Source of the DNA: Bacillota bacterium
GTDB lineage: Bacteria > Bacillota_I > Bacilli_A > RFN20 > CAG-826
Length of the DNA stretch: 64,000 nucleotides
Direction of reading: 5' to 3'
Assembly (NCBI GenBank): GCA_030834445.1
Contig: JAURFC010000001.1
Coordinates: 86,544-150,543, forward strand
The translations under genes were made by a program, and so were the position numbers. Shown here one piece after another: positions 18,693 through 28,609 of this stretch (positions are counted from its first letter, which is position 1; every line of letters starts with the position of its first letter). The notes beneath the pieces are model-generated. The model searched no databases and was not told where the DNA came from. It saw nothing but the letters and a program-made list of their open reading frames with translations.

Positions 18693-18715
18693 CACTTCAT
18701 TATTGACAGTGCTAA
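18689..18715 (+). promoter_or_regulatory. CIRCE operator 1 (HrcA binding site)
   Basis: TTAGCACTT, 9 nt, CAGTGCTAA matches the CIRCE inverted repeat (TTAGCACTC-N9-GAGTGCTAA) at 16 of 18 arm positions, and the two mismatches stay complementary neighbours of the arm ends. It begins at the hemW stop codon and covers the -35 box TTGACA (18703-18708), so bound HrcA would block RNA polymerase. Confidence 0.93.
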
Positions 18716-18730
18716 TATCCTTGTTATAAT
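18703..18730 (+). promoter_or_regulatory. Promoter of the hrcA-grpE-dnaK-dnaJ operon
   Basis: A consensus -35 TTGACA (18703-18708) and consensus -10 TATAAT (18725-18730) are separated by 16 bp. The -35 box lies inside CIRCE 1, and CIRCE 2 lies just downstream of the start point. This is a strong SigA-type promoter under HrcA repression. Confidence 0.92.
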
Positions 18731-18734
18731 ACTT

Positions 18735-18761
18735 TTAGCACTCAAGGTGCTTTAATGCTAA
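18735..18761 (+). promoter_or_regulatory. CIRCE operator 2 (HrcA binding site)
   Basis: TTAGCACTC, 9 nt, TAATGCTAA. The left arm is perfect and the right arm has two mismatches to GAGTGCTAA. It lies just after the -10 box, in the leader of hrcA, ending 4 nt before the AAGGAGG ribosome-binding site. Together with CIRCE 1 it gives a double operator. Confidence 0.88.
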
Positions 18762-18775
18762 CAACAAGGAGGCTT

Positions 18776-19795
18776 ATGGAACATTCTCGACGTGATCAAA
18801 TCTTAAAACATATCGTAGAGCACTTCATTAAAACCGCCTCTCCGGTCGGTTCAGTGACCTTAATTGATACGTATCAATTACCGTACTCCTCTGCCACCAT
18901 TCGTAACGAAATGCTCGCGCTTGAAAACGATGGATTGCTTGAAAAAACGCATACGTCGTCGGGACGAATTCCTTCCTCGAAAGGGTATCGTTATTATGTC
19001 GATCATTTACGCAATCGGAATGTCGATGAAACCATTAAGTTTCAATTACAAACCATCTTGTCGCAAAAGATGCAATCTGTGAATGAAGTCATTCAAAAGA
19101 GTACCGAAATTCTTGCCAACATGACACATTTAGCCTCGGTTGTATTAGGACCGAATGCCTCACAAGAAAAACTCATTAGCATTCAAATTACCCCGTTAGA
19201 CAATAATTCTGCAACCGCGGTCTTTATCACCGATTCTGGGTTTGTTGAAAATAAAACATTCGTCCTTCCTGAATCGATTGACAAACAATCACTCGCCGAA
19301 TGCGTGACGATGGTCAATAACCGGCTAAAAGGGACCCCAGTGAGTCAGTTGGTTGAAAAAATGGATGCGATTAAACCGATTTTACAAGACTACATTCAAG
19401 AACATGACATCATCTATCAAGCGTTCTTCCAAGCATTTATCAACTTTGCCAGTGAACGCTTAAAACTTTATGGCCAATCGGATTTATTTAATCAGCCCGA
19501 ATTTGCCAACGATGCAGAAAAATTACGTCATTTACTTCACTTACTTGAATCCCCACGCCTCATGAAAGAAGTGCGACAAATCGATGGATCACTTTCCGTG
19601 CAAATCGGACAGGGTGAAGGACAAAAATCCGATGTATCGATTATCTCAAGTCGGGTCAAAATGCCGGGAGAAAAAGAAGGTCAAATTGCCATTCTTGGTC
19701 CAACACGCATGGATTATGATCGCGTCTTATCGGCCTTAGAATATGTCACCACTATGCTTGAAAAATACTTTCAAAACCTCGAAAAGAAGGAGTAA
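18776..19795 (+). CDS. hrcA: Heat-inducible transcription repressor HrcA
   Basis: HrcA represses class I heat-shock genes by binding CIRCE, with folding assisted by chaperonin. I start at ATG 18776, 4 nt after an AAGGAGG site; the upstream ATG 18755 lies inside CIRCE 2. The 339-residue protein opens with a winged helix (SRRDQILKHIVEHFIKTASPVGS; SSATIRNEMLALENDGLLEKTHTSSGRIPSSKGYRYYV) and ends with the dimerisation domain containing GPTRMDYDRV. It heads the dnaK operon and is autoregulated through the two operators upstream. Confidence 0.96.
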   Translation: MEHSRRDQILKHIVEHFIKTASPVGSVTLIDTYQLPYSSATIRNEMLALENDGLLEKTHTSSGRIPSSKGYRYYVDHLRNRNVDETIKFQLQTILSQKMQSVNEVIQKSTEILANMTHLASVVLGPNASQEKLISIQITPLDNNSATAVFITDSGFVENKTFVLPESIDKQSLAECVTMVNNRLKGTPVSQLVEKMDAIKPILQDYIQEHDIIYQAFFQAFINFASERLKLYGQSDLFNQPEFANDAEKLRHLLHLLESPRLMKEVRQIDGSLSVQIGQGEGQKSDVSIISSRVKMPGEKEGQIAILGPTRMDYDRVLSALEYVTTMLEKYFQNLEKKE

Positions 19796-19797
19796 CT

Positions 19798-22214
<2,417 letters not shown>

Positions 22215-22223
22215 GACAATTTC

Positions 22224-23357
22224 ATGGCCAATAAACGCGATTATTATGACGTTTTAGGAGTGAGTAAATCGGCAAGTAAAGACGAGATAAAATCCGCTTA
22301 CCGTAAACTTGCTAAGCAATTTCATCCTGACGTCAATAAGGCCGCGGATGCTGAAACCAAGTTTAAAGAAGTTCAAGAAGCCTATGATGTGCTGTATGAT
22401 GACCAAAAACGCGCAACGTATGACCAATTTGGTCATGCCGCCTTTGATCAACAAGCGGGTGGAAATCCGTTCCAAGGCGGTGGCTTTGGTGGTTTTTCTG
22501 GCTTCCAAGATGTCGATTTAGGCGATATTTTTGGGTCCTTCTTTGGGGGAGGAACACGTCGCGGACGCGCACGCTCTGGACCGCAACGCGGTGCGGATGC
22601 CCAAGTTCGTTACCGCATTCAATTTATGGATGCCATTTTAGGGAAGAAAGCAACACTCCCTATTGAATACGATGAAAGCTGCACCACGTGTGCGGGGTCG
22701 GGTGCGCGCTCAAGTAGTGATGTCGAAACGTGTTCCACCTGTCGTGGTTCAGGACGCCAACGCGTTCGTCAGCGTACGATTTTAGGGATGATGGAAACCG
22801 AAGTTGTCTGTGAAACGTGTAAAGGCAAAGGGAAAACGATTAAAACACCTTGCCAAACGTGCAAAGGCAAAGGCTATAATCACGTGAAAACCACGATCGA
22901 TGTCACCATTCCTGCGGGAATTAATGCCGGACAACAAATTCGTATTCCCAATAAAGGAGAACGCGGCCATGAAGGTGGACAAAATGGAGATTTATATATT
23001 GAAATCGTCATTGAAAAACATCCGCATTTCAAACGCGAAGGCAATGATATTCACATGGAAGTCCCCCTCTCATTCATCGATGCGGCATTAGGAACCTCCC
23101 TTGATGTCCCGACCGTATATGGGGATATTAGTGTGGACGTTCCTGCAGGAACCCAACCCGATAAAATTTTAAAAATCAAAGGCAAAGGGGTGAAAGACCT
23201 CCGCGGCAATGCTCCTGGCGATCATTACATTCATCTTCGACTCGAAACTCCGTCTTCCCTCACGCGTAAGCAAAAAGACTTGCTTGAATCGTTCCGAAAG
23301 GAAGCCGAAGACAAAGATAATCCTTTCAAAAAGTTCAAACGCTTCTTTGGAAATTAA
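22224..23357 (+). CDS. dnaJ: Chaperone DnaJ (Hsp40)
   Basis: DnaJ delivers substrates to DnaK and stimulates its ATPase. The 377-residue type I protein has an N-terminal J domain with the HPD tripeptide (QFHPDVNK), a Gly/Phe-rich linker (about 77-110), the four CxxCxGxG zinc repeats (CTTCAGSG, CSTCRGSG, CETCKGKG, CQTCKGKG) and the C-terminal peptide-binding domains. It is the last gene of the heat-shock operon; the next gene has its own promoter and no terminator hairpin is visible. Confidence 0.97.
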   Translation: MANKRDYYDVLGVSKSASKDEIKSAYRKLAKQFHPDVNKAADAETKFKEVQEAYDVLYDDQKRATYDQFGHAAFDQQAGGNPFQGGGFGGFSGFQDVDLGDIFGSFFGGGTRRGRARSGPQRGADAQVRYRIQFMDAILGKKATLPIEYDESCTTCAGSGARSSSDVETCSTCRGSGRQRVRQRTILGMMETEVVCETCKGKGKTIKTPCQTCKGKGYNHVKTTIDVTIPAGINAGQQIRIPNKGERGHEGGQNGDLYIEIVIEKHPHFKREGNDIHMEVPLSFIDAALGTSLDVPTVYGDISVDVPAGTQPDKILKIKGKGVKDLRGNAPGDHYIHLRLETPSSLTRKQKDLLESFRKEAEDKDNPFKKFKRFFGN

Positions 23358-23359
23358 TC

Positions 23360-23365
23360 TATAAT
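23360..23365 (+). promoter_or_regulatory. -10 element of the TM2-like gene, leaderless
   Basis: A perfect TATAAT ends 6 nt before ATG 23372, inside the short dnaJ-downstream gap. A weak -35 candidate TTCAAA is 20 bp upstream, in the dnaJ 3' end. Transcription would start at the ATG, giving a leaderless mRNA for the TM2-like/rsmE unit. Confidence 0.55.
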
Positions 23366-23371
23366 AGAGGC

Positions 23372-23779
23372 ATGCAAAAAACGTGCCAAAAATGTGGAAC
23401 CTTACTGGCAGTCTCTGCGACTGTTTGTCCGGTTTGTCATACGTCCACCTTAGAAAAATTACCTGCTTCCAACGACCATACCGCGACCTATTTCACCGTC
23501 CAAGATAAAATTGAACTCGTTCGCTTAAAGCATCGTCGCCTTGTGGTAATGCTTCACCTCCTTTTTGGCATATTGGGAGTTGGTTTTTTTTATTTAGGTT
23601 ATGTCAAACGAGGTTTGTTGTTAATCGGTTTAAGCGTGATTTTAGCGACACTTGGTTTTTTCTTGCCTTCCTTTCAACTTAGTTTGATGATCGTTGCCGG
23701 GGCCATCCACCTCATCCTGGCTGCTTATTATGGTTTGAATCCGGATGCCCGAGACGAACGTGGAGAACTGTTAGGTTAA
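23372..23779 (+). CDS. Zinc-ribbon TM2-like membrane protein
   Basis: The 135-residue product starts with a zinc ribbon (CQKCG at 4-8 and CPVC at 20-23), followed by a linker and a TM2-like pair of hydrophobic segments with GILGVGFFYLGYVKRGLLLIGL, then a third hydrophobic segment (LSLMIVAGAIHLILAAYYG). The TM2 signature is a short membrane hairpin with an FYLG turn. Function is unknown. It is translationally coupled to rsmE by a one-base overlap (TAATG). Confidence 0.75.
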   Translation: MQKTCQKCGTLLAVSATVCPVCHTSTLEKLPASNDHTATYFTVQDKIELVRLKHRRLVVMLHLLFGILGVGFFYLGYVKRGLLLIGLSVILATLGFFLPSFQLSLMIVAGAIHLILAAYYGLNPDARDERGELLG

Positions 23780-24489
23780 TGCACCGTTTTTTTGCCGATA
23801 CCAACGGTCAAACGCTCACGCTCTCCGAAGCGGACATACATCACGCCTTGCGCGTATTACGTCTTAAAGTCGGAGAAACGATTGAGCTTGTTCATGATGA
23901 AGTAGTGACCATCATGAAGATTGCTTCACTTCAACCTTTTGTCATCGAACCGCTGGAAACCAAAGAAGAATCACGTGAACTCCCCTTTCACCTCACGTTA
24001 CTTTATGTCGTCCCTAAAGGAGATAAATGGAGTTTTGTCCTGCAAAAAGCCGTAGAAATGGGTGTTCACGAAGTGATTGCCTTACAATCCCATTATTCGG
24101 TGGTGCGGTGGCGCGAGGCGGACATGAAACAAAAGCAAGCCCGACATGATGCGATTATCAAAGAGGCTTCCATGCAAAGTAAACGCTTACGATTAATGAC
24201 GTGTGAACGTCTTTATTCCTTTGACAACGCCATTGCCCTTCCGTTTGATGTTAAATTCATCGCCTCCGAGCATGATCTTGATACCCCGATGAAGGCATCC
24301 GCCTTCCAATTTCAACCCGGTACACGGGTTGCGTTAATGATCGGTTCTGAAGGGGGATTTCACCCCGAAGAAGTGGTAGCTGCCAAGGCAAAAGGGTATC
24401 AACCCCTGACGTTAGGGCCGCGAATTTTAAGGACGGAAACCGCGGTGATAGTCGGTTTATCGTATCTTACCCTCGGAGCGCACGTATGA
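23779..24489 (+). CDS. rsmE: 16S rRNA m3U1498 methyltransferase
   Basis: RsmE methylates N3 of U1498 in 16S rRNA. The 236-residue SPOUT enzyme has the N-terminal PUA-like region (MHRFFAD...HHALRVLRLKVGETIEL), GDKWSFVLQKAVEMGV near residue 77 and the knot motifs IGSEGGFHPEE and LGPRILRTETA. In Bacillus the order is dnaJ-prmA-rsmE-mtaB; here prmA is missing and an unknown gene follows, overlapping by ATGA. Confidence 0.93.
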   Translation: MHRFFADTNGQTLTLSEADIHHALRVLRLKVGETIELVHDEVVTIMKIASLQPFVIEPLETKEESRELPFHLTLLYVVPKGDKWSFVLQKAVEMGVHEVIALQSHYSVVRWREADMKQKQARHDAIIKEASMQSKRLRLMTCERLYSFDNAIALPFDVKFIASEHDLDTPMKASAFQFQPGTRVALMIGSEGGFHPEEVVAAKAKGYQPLTLGPRILRTETAVIVGLSYLTLGAHV

Positions 24490-25283
24490 AATTATTTACC
24501 TTACTCAATAAACGAGCCAAGCGCCGTCGACTGGCAAAATCGCCCGAATATACGTTCTTTTTAAAACATCGTGCTATGTTACTATCGATGGATGCTTTTC
24601 GACCTTTTTTCAATTTAGAAGACCCGTTTACCTTAACCCGAGCCAATATTTTATTACGCGGATTACTCAACAAACGAACCATTGATCGTTATTTGGATGA
24701 AATGGGGCAACAATCGCTGCAACAACATGGCCGCATTAAACATCATTGGATTCGCGATGCTTATTTAGATTGGAAAAAACTTCCTTTTGCTTTTCAATGG
24801 GATGAAAAAACGTTTTATTTGCCTTTTTTCAACCAAACGATGAATTACATTTATGCCTATGAACCCGATAAAACCTATGATTATCCTTACAATACGTTGC
24901 GTGATGATCCTTCAACGTCGCTCATCGATGCCTTTGATGCGTATGGGTATGCGTTGTATCAAAGTTCTTTTTCTTGCCTTGTTGATTTAGAAATGGAAGA
25001 TGCAACCTCACGCGCTTTTTATCATCCGGACTATCGCATGATTTTTATTATTAACCGGCAAGGGCGGTTGGATGTGAAGGTAAGTTTGTTTGATCGGAAA
25101 ATGAAACGTCCAAGCTATGCCCATTTAACCGATCGCATTAAACGTTGTTTACCGCATTATTTCTCCTTTTCTCGCGATGCGTTTATTCAAAGCCTTCAAC
25201 AGGAAGGACTCATCTCCGCCTCGCTTTATCAAACGATGAAGGCACAAAAGAATGTTCCCTTCATCCAACACGAAGGCGAATAG
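24486..25283 (+). CDS. Unknown protein downstream of rsmE
   Basis: I do not recognise this 265-residue protein. It has no signal peptide or membrane segment and looks like a soluble mixed alpha/beta protein, with a very basic start (KRAKRRRLAK), many aromatic residues in the middle (YIYAYEPDKTYDYPYNT) and a strand pair near MIFIINRQGRLDVKVSLFD. It overlaps rsmE by 4 nt (ATGA), so it is coupled to it, and occupies the place of mtaB in Bacillus. Codon use matches its neighbours. Confidence 0.75.
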   Translation: MKLFTLLNKRAKRRRLAKSPEYTFFLKHRAMLLSMDAFRPFFNLEDPFTLTRANILLRGLLNKRTIDRYLDEMGQQSLQQHGRIKHHWIRDAYLDWKKLPFAFQWDEKTFYLPFFNQTMNYIYAYEPDKTYDYPYNTLRDDPSTSLIDAFDAYGYALYQSSFSCLVDLEMEDATSRAFYHPDYRMIFIINRQGRLDVKVSLFDRKMKRPSYAHLTDRIKRCLPHYFSFSRDAFIQSLQQEGLISASLYQTMKAQKNVPFIQHEGE

Positions 25284-25292
25284 TGTTTTTGA

Positions 25293-25321
25293 TTGACTAA
25301 CCGCAATTTTCTATCTATAAT
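25293..25321 (+). promoter_or_regulatory. Promoter of rpmF
   Basis: A -35 TTGACT (25293-25298) and a perfect -10 TATAAT (25316-25321) are separated by 17 bp. The leader that follows carries a strong AAGGAGGTGAT ribosome-binding site before ATG 25349, so this is the conventional leadered type. Confidence 0.85.
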
Positions 25322-25348
25322 TACCAAGGTATTCAAGGAGGTGATTGT

Positions 25349-25588
25349 ATGGCCGTTCCATTTCATCGCACGTCAAAAACTAAAAAAAGAATGCGTCGCT
25401 CGCATTTCAAACTCACGGTGTCAGGCTTAATCACCTGTGCTAACTGTGGACAAACAATTCGTTCGCACCGTGTCTGCCCAAAATGTGGTTTCTATGGCAA
25501 GAAGCAAGTGCTCGTGGTAAATCAACCCGAAGCTGCGCCTGTTGAAGAAGCTCCCAAAAAAGCGAAAAAAGCAAAAGCTGCTCAATAA
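25349..25588 (+). CDS. rpmF: 50S ribosomal protein L32
   Basis: The 79-residue protein begins [19 protein letters not shown], as L32 does, and contains a four-cysteine zinc ribbon (CANC and CPKC), so it is the zinc-binding form. A 20-residue Ala/Lys/Glu-rich C-terminal extension ([19 protein letters not shown]) makes it longer than the usual 55-60. It has its own promoter, a strong ribosome-binding site and an intrinsic terminator. Confidence 0.96.
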   Translation: MAVPFHRTSKTKKRMRRSHFKLTVSGLITCANCGQTIRSHRVCPKCGFYGKKQVLVVNQPEAAPVEEAPKKAKKAKAAQ

Positions 25589-25594
25589 GTATTG

Positions 25595-25619
25595 AAACGC
25601 CCTTCACGGGCGTTTTTCT
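25595..25619 (+). terminator. Intrinsic terminator after rpmF
   Basis: The stem AAACGCCC / GGGCGTTT with a TTCAC loop is followed by TTCTT. It lies 7 nt after the rpmF stop and directly upstream of the deoC ribosome-binding site, so deoC would be expressed by readthrough or from a promoter I cannot identify. Confidence 0.85.
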
Positions 25620-25630
25620 TCGGAGGAATC

Positions 25631-26296
25631 ATGAAAAACTTAGCAACTTATATTGATCATACCTTACTGAAACAAGATGCGTCTGCGAGTGCCATTATCA
25701 CGTTATGTGAGGAAGCAAAAACCCATGGATTTGCGTCCGTGTGTATTCAACCGCATTATGTTCCCCTTGCTGCCAAAGAACTGGAAGGAAGTTCCGTCCT
25801 TGTGTGTACGGTCATTGGTTTTCCCTTAGGACAAAACACCACGGAAATCAAAGTCCAAGAAACGAAGCTTGCGATTGCCCAAGGTGCCCACGAAATTGAC
25901 ATGGTGATTAACTTATCCTGGGTTAAAGCACGAAAGGATGAAGTACTCATCCAAGAAATTGCCGCAATTAAAGCCGCATGTGGATCACGTATTCTCAAAG
26001 TCATTTTAGAAACATCGATGTTATCGCCAGAGGACATCGTCTATGCGTGCAAGATCAGTCAAAAAGCGGGGGCAAACTTTGTCAAAACTTCCACCGGTTT
26101 TGCCAATGGCGGTGCCACCGTGGACGCCGTTCGTCTTATGAAACAAACCGTGGGCGATGCGCTTGAAGTCAAAGCCTCTGGAGGGATTCGCGATTTAGCC
26201 ACGATGAAAGCGATGATTGCCGCGGGGGCGACACGCATTGGAACCTCCAGCGGGATTGCGATTTTAGCGGGACAAAAAGCAAGCGGATCCTACTAA
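25631..26296 (+). CDS. deoC: Deoxyribose-phosphate aldolase
   Basis: DeoC cleaves 2-deoxyribose 5-phosphate to glyceraldehyde 3-phosphate and acetaldehyde. I start at ATG 25631 after a CGGAGGAA site (221 residues, MKNLATYIDHTLLK); an upstream in-frame start would lie in the rpmF terminator. The Schiff-base lysine is in FVKTSTGFANGGAT near residue 152 and the second lysine is in EVKASGGIR near residue 182. With cdd and deoB elsewhere in the window it supports deoxynucleoside salvage feeding glycolysis. Confidence 0.95.
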   Translation: MKNLATYIDHTLLKQDASASAIITLCEEAKTHGFASVCIQPHYVPLAAKELEGSSVLVCTVIGFPLGQNTTEIKVQETKLAIAQGAHEIDMVINLSWVKARKDEVLIQEIAAIKAACGSRILKVILETSMLSPEDIVYACKISQKAGANFVKTSTGFANGGATVDAVRLMKQTVGDALEVKASGGIRDLATMKAMIAAGATRIGTSSGIAILAGQKASGSY

Positions 26297-26305
26297 CGTT
26301 TTTGA

Positions 26306-26334
26306 TTGCAACTCAAGGAAAGGTTGTCTATAAT
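26306..26334 (+). promoter_or_regulatory. Promoter of rpsU
   Basis: A -35 TTGCAA (26306-26311) and a perfect -10 TATAAT (26329-26334) are 17 bp apart. The leader contains an AAGGAGGTGG ribosome-binding site before ATG 26366. Confidence 0.82.
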
Positions 26335-26365
26335 AGTTGAGGTTATTGGAAGGAGGTGGAACAAT

Positions 26366-26542
26366 ATGGCAAAAACACCGGTACGTGAAAATGAATCACT
26401 CGATGAAGCAATGCGTCGCTTCAAACGACAAGTGAATAAATCAGGCGTCTTACAAGAAGCCCGTAAACGTGAGTTCTATCTCAAACCAGGACTTAAACGT
26501 AAATTAAAATCCAAAGAAGCAGCGCGTAAAAAATTCAAATAA
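26366..26542 (+). CDS. rpsU: 30S ribosomal protein S21
   Basis: The 58-residue S21 has the family core [18 protein letters not shown] and a very basic C terminus. I start at ATG 26366 after AAGGAGGTGG, excluding a longer reading that would begin in the promoter. In Bacillus, S21 is followed by yqeY and then phoH/ybeY; here the next gene is a C39-like membrane protein. It is monocistronic, with its own promoter and terminator. Confidence 0.95.
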   Translation: MAKTPVRENESLDEAMRRFKRQVNKSGVLQEARKREFYLKPGLKRKLKSKEAARKKFK

Positions 26543-26544
26543 AC

Positions 26545-26572
26545 AAAGGACCTTCGGGTCCTTTTTGTTTTT
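26545..26572 (+). terminator. Intrinsic terminator after rpsU
   Basis: The stem AAAGGACC / GGTCCTTT with a TTCG tetraloop is followed by TTGTTTTTGG. It begins 2 nt after the rpsU stop. The next gene starts 20 nt further on. Confidence 0.88.
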
Positions 26573-26591
26573 GGTGTCCTATTGATAAGTA

Positions 26592-27734
26592 ATGTTGAAA
26601 TATACGTTACACCAAACCGAAACGGATACGTGTGGTCGTCTTGTTTTAAATGTGGCATTAGCCTTTGTACATCACCATCCAGGTTATTTATTTCTTAACG
26701 TCACTTTACCGAAGCAGAGCTCGTTTTGGGATTTAGTGGTAGCGGCCAAAACCCATGGGCTAATTTTAAAACCGCAACGATATTATCATTTTCCGACGTT
26801 TCAAAAACTACGCAAACCATTTATTGCCCTCATTCAACCGGATTCCCCACATTATGTCCTCGTTCGTCCTAAACGGCATTCTTTAACAATTTATGATCCG
26901 TACACTGGTGAATCAACAATGTCCCATCGCGCCTTTTGGGAGATTTTCACCCGATATAGTCTTGTCATGGATGCTATGATGCCTGCTGCTCCACCTCCGA
27001 AAATGCCACAAACCCCGTTCTTATCGTGGCCGCTATTTGCACTTTGGGCGAGTGTTTCTTGGCTGTTTGCCATTTTCTTTTGGTGGATCGATCCTTGGAA
27101 AGGTCAATCGCTTTGGATCATCTTATTTTTTAGTGTCCAGTTGCTTTTTTTACTTTACCACGGATATGCTTACCTTCACTTTCAACGGCGAGGGTGGCAG
27201 GTGTATCACACGCTTCTTAACAATGAAAACCAATTCAAACGGTGGCTGTGGTTACTTCAATATCAAGCTTCGCTTCCTTTAAAAAAATATAGCCATGGGG
27301 TGATTCAAGGCGTAATTGTGATTTATCTCGCCTCCCTTTCTTGGTTCTTATTACTTATTTATATCGGTGTCGCTGTTTTATATATCTTACTAGAGTTTTT
27401 TGTGCATCCTCACTTCCTAAAGGCCAATAGGCGCTTAAGTGAACTCGAAAAAAAGATCTCGTATCCGTTGACTCAAGCAACATTTATTCACCTACAACGG
27501 CATGCCTTACGCATCGTGCTTGCCCACGGAATGTATTGGGTCGTCCTTATCGGTTTGATTCTTGGGGCCCTCAACGAGTATCATGCTCTCGCTCCGTTTT
27601 CTCATTTTAGTTCGTGGATCACAGGTCTTTCTGTCTTTTTCACGTTCTTTCACGTTCGCCGTGATTTTCACGCGTATCGCGAAAATCAAACGCGTTATTT
27701 TACCACCCTTGACCAATTCCTTAATTCGAAGTAA
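26592..27734 (+). CDS. C39 peptidase-like domain fused to six-helix ABC-exporter-like membrane domain, no ATPase
   Basis: Residues 1-120 read as a C39 (bacteriocin-processing) cysteine peptidase: Q8 and C14 in QTETDTCG, six positions apart as in ComA, H87 in PHYVLV and D102 in IYDPYTG. A proline-rich linker leads to about six hydrophobic segments (143-165, 173-190, 236-252, 253-271, 313-330, 341-355), with long cytoplasmic loops after segments 2 and 4, as in type I ABC exporters. The protein ends at 380 residues with no nucleotide-binding domain, and ybeY follows at once. TATTGA ends 6 nt before the ATG, a weak leaderless promoter candidate. Its role is unknown. Confidence 0.65.
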   Translation: MLKYTLHQTETDTCGRLVLNVALAFVHHHPGYLFLNVTLPKQSSFWDLVVAAKTHGLILKPQRYYHFPTFQKLRKPFIALIQPDSPHYVLVRPKRHSLTIYDPYTGESTMSHRAFWEIFTRYSLVMDAMMPAAPPPKMPQTPFLSWPLFALWASVSWLFAIFFWWIDPWKGQSLWIILFFSVQLLFLLYHGYAYLHFQRRGWQVYHTLLNNENQFKRWLWLLQYQASLPLKKYSHGVIQGVIVIYLASLSWFLLLIYIGVAVLYILLEFFVHPHFLKANRRLSELEKKISYPLTQATFIHLQRHALRIVLAHGMYWVVLIGLILGALNEYHALAPFSHFSSWITGLSVFFTFFHVRRDFHAYRENQTRYFTTLDQFLNSK

Positions 27735-27737
27735 CTA

Positions 27738-27746
27738 TGATAGAAT
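27738..27746 (+). promoter_or_regulatory. Extended -10 promoter of ybeY, leaderless
   Basis: TGA followed by TAGAAT ends 6 nt before the GTG start at 27753. Initiation would fall on the start codon itself. The promoter overlaps the stop of the preceding C39-like gene. AAAGG lies too close to the start to act as a normal ribosome-binding site. Confidence 0.55.
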
Positions 27747-27752
27747 AAAGGC

Positions 27753-28202
27753 GTGACCTTAACGCTACAACAACCTAAAAAATTAACGTCGCTTGGTTTA
27801 TCTTCGCTATATGAAACGTTGTTTCAACGCATCATTGATACGTTAAACTTACCATCTCAACTCCATCTTGATGTTTGGATCACCTCAAATGCAACGATGA
27901 AACGGTATAACCAACAATACCGCCATATCGATAAAGCCACGGATGTATTAAGTTTTCCTCAATTTGAAGTGCTTCCTTCGGTGAAAGGAAATGCCCCCCT
28001 TCCCTTAGGACAATTAATTATCAGTTATGAAAAGGCAGCCTATCAAGCAAAAGCATATGGCCACACTCCCATTCGGGAATTTTCCTTTTTATTCGTTCAT
28101 GGTGTGTTACATTGTTTAGGGTATCATCATGATGATCCTACTGCCGAAGCCATCATGTTAAAACTTCAAGATCATATCTTAGGAAAGCGAGTGAACGCAT
28201 GA
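27753..28202 (+). CDS. ybeY: Endoribonuclease YbeY
   Basis: YbeY is a zinc-dependent endoribonuclease in rRNA maturation and ribosome quality control. The 149-residue protein has STDVLSFPQ-like KATDVLSFPQ near residue 65 and the metal-binding HGVLHCLGYHHDD near residue 113, with three histidines (the usual motif is HGxLHLxGYDH). Translation starts at GTG 27753. The usual upstream partner phoH is absent. It overlaps cdd by ATGA. Confidence 0.92.
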   Translation: MTLTLQQPKKLTSLGLSSLYETLFQRIIDTLNLPSQLHLDVWITSNATMKRYNQQYRHIDKATDVLSFPQFEVLPSVKGNAPLPLGQLIISYEKAAYQAKAYGHTPIREFSFLFVHGVLHCLGYHHDDPTAEAIMLKLQDHILGKRVNA

Positions 28203-28609
28203 ATAAAGACGCATTAATTGCCGTCGCGATGAAAGCGGCGACATTAGGCTATACGCCTTACTCCCATTTTCCCGTGGGGGCCGCCATTATCATGAAAGAT
28301 GGTAACGTCATCCAAGGGGCAAACATTGAAAACTCCTCGTATGGTTTAACGGTTTGTGCTGAACGTAACGCATTATTTCGTGCTTACCTTGAAGGCTACC
28401 GTCAGGATGATATCGTTGCCCTGGCCGTGTTTGGCCATACCGATGATCCGATTTCTCCGTGTGGTGCATGCCGACAAGTCATGGCCGAATTAGTCCCCCC
28501 TTCAACCCCCGTGTATTTAGCAAATCGCCATGGTGATTCGCTCACGATGACGGTGAAGGAACTTCTCCCATATGCTTTTGATGGTGCGGTTTTACCGGGA
28601 AAAAAATGA
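28199..28609 (+). CDS. cdd: Cytidine deaminase
   Basis: Cdd deaminates cytidine and deoxycytidine to uridine and deoxyuridine. The 136-residue protein has the zinc site CAERNALF (Cys and the catalytic Glu) and PCGACRQVM, as in the small tetrameric form. It lies between ybeY and era, as in Bacillus, where dgkA also intervenes. Both ends overlap neighbours by ATGA, so the ybeY-cdd-era-recO group is a single coupled unit. Confidence 0.96.
   Translation: MNKDALIAVAMKAATLGYTPYSHFPVGAAIIMKDGNVIQGANIENSSYGLTVCAERNALFRAYLEGYRQDDIVALAVFGHTDDPISPCGACRQVMAELVPPSTPVYLANRHGDSLTMTVKELLPYAFDGAVLPGKK

Noticed and set aside
18755-18775. Earlier ATG for hrcA
   Set aside because: It lies within the second CIRCE operator and upstream of the AAGGAGG site that serves ATG 18776.
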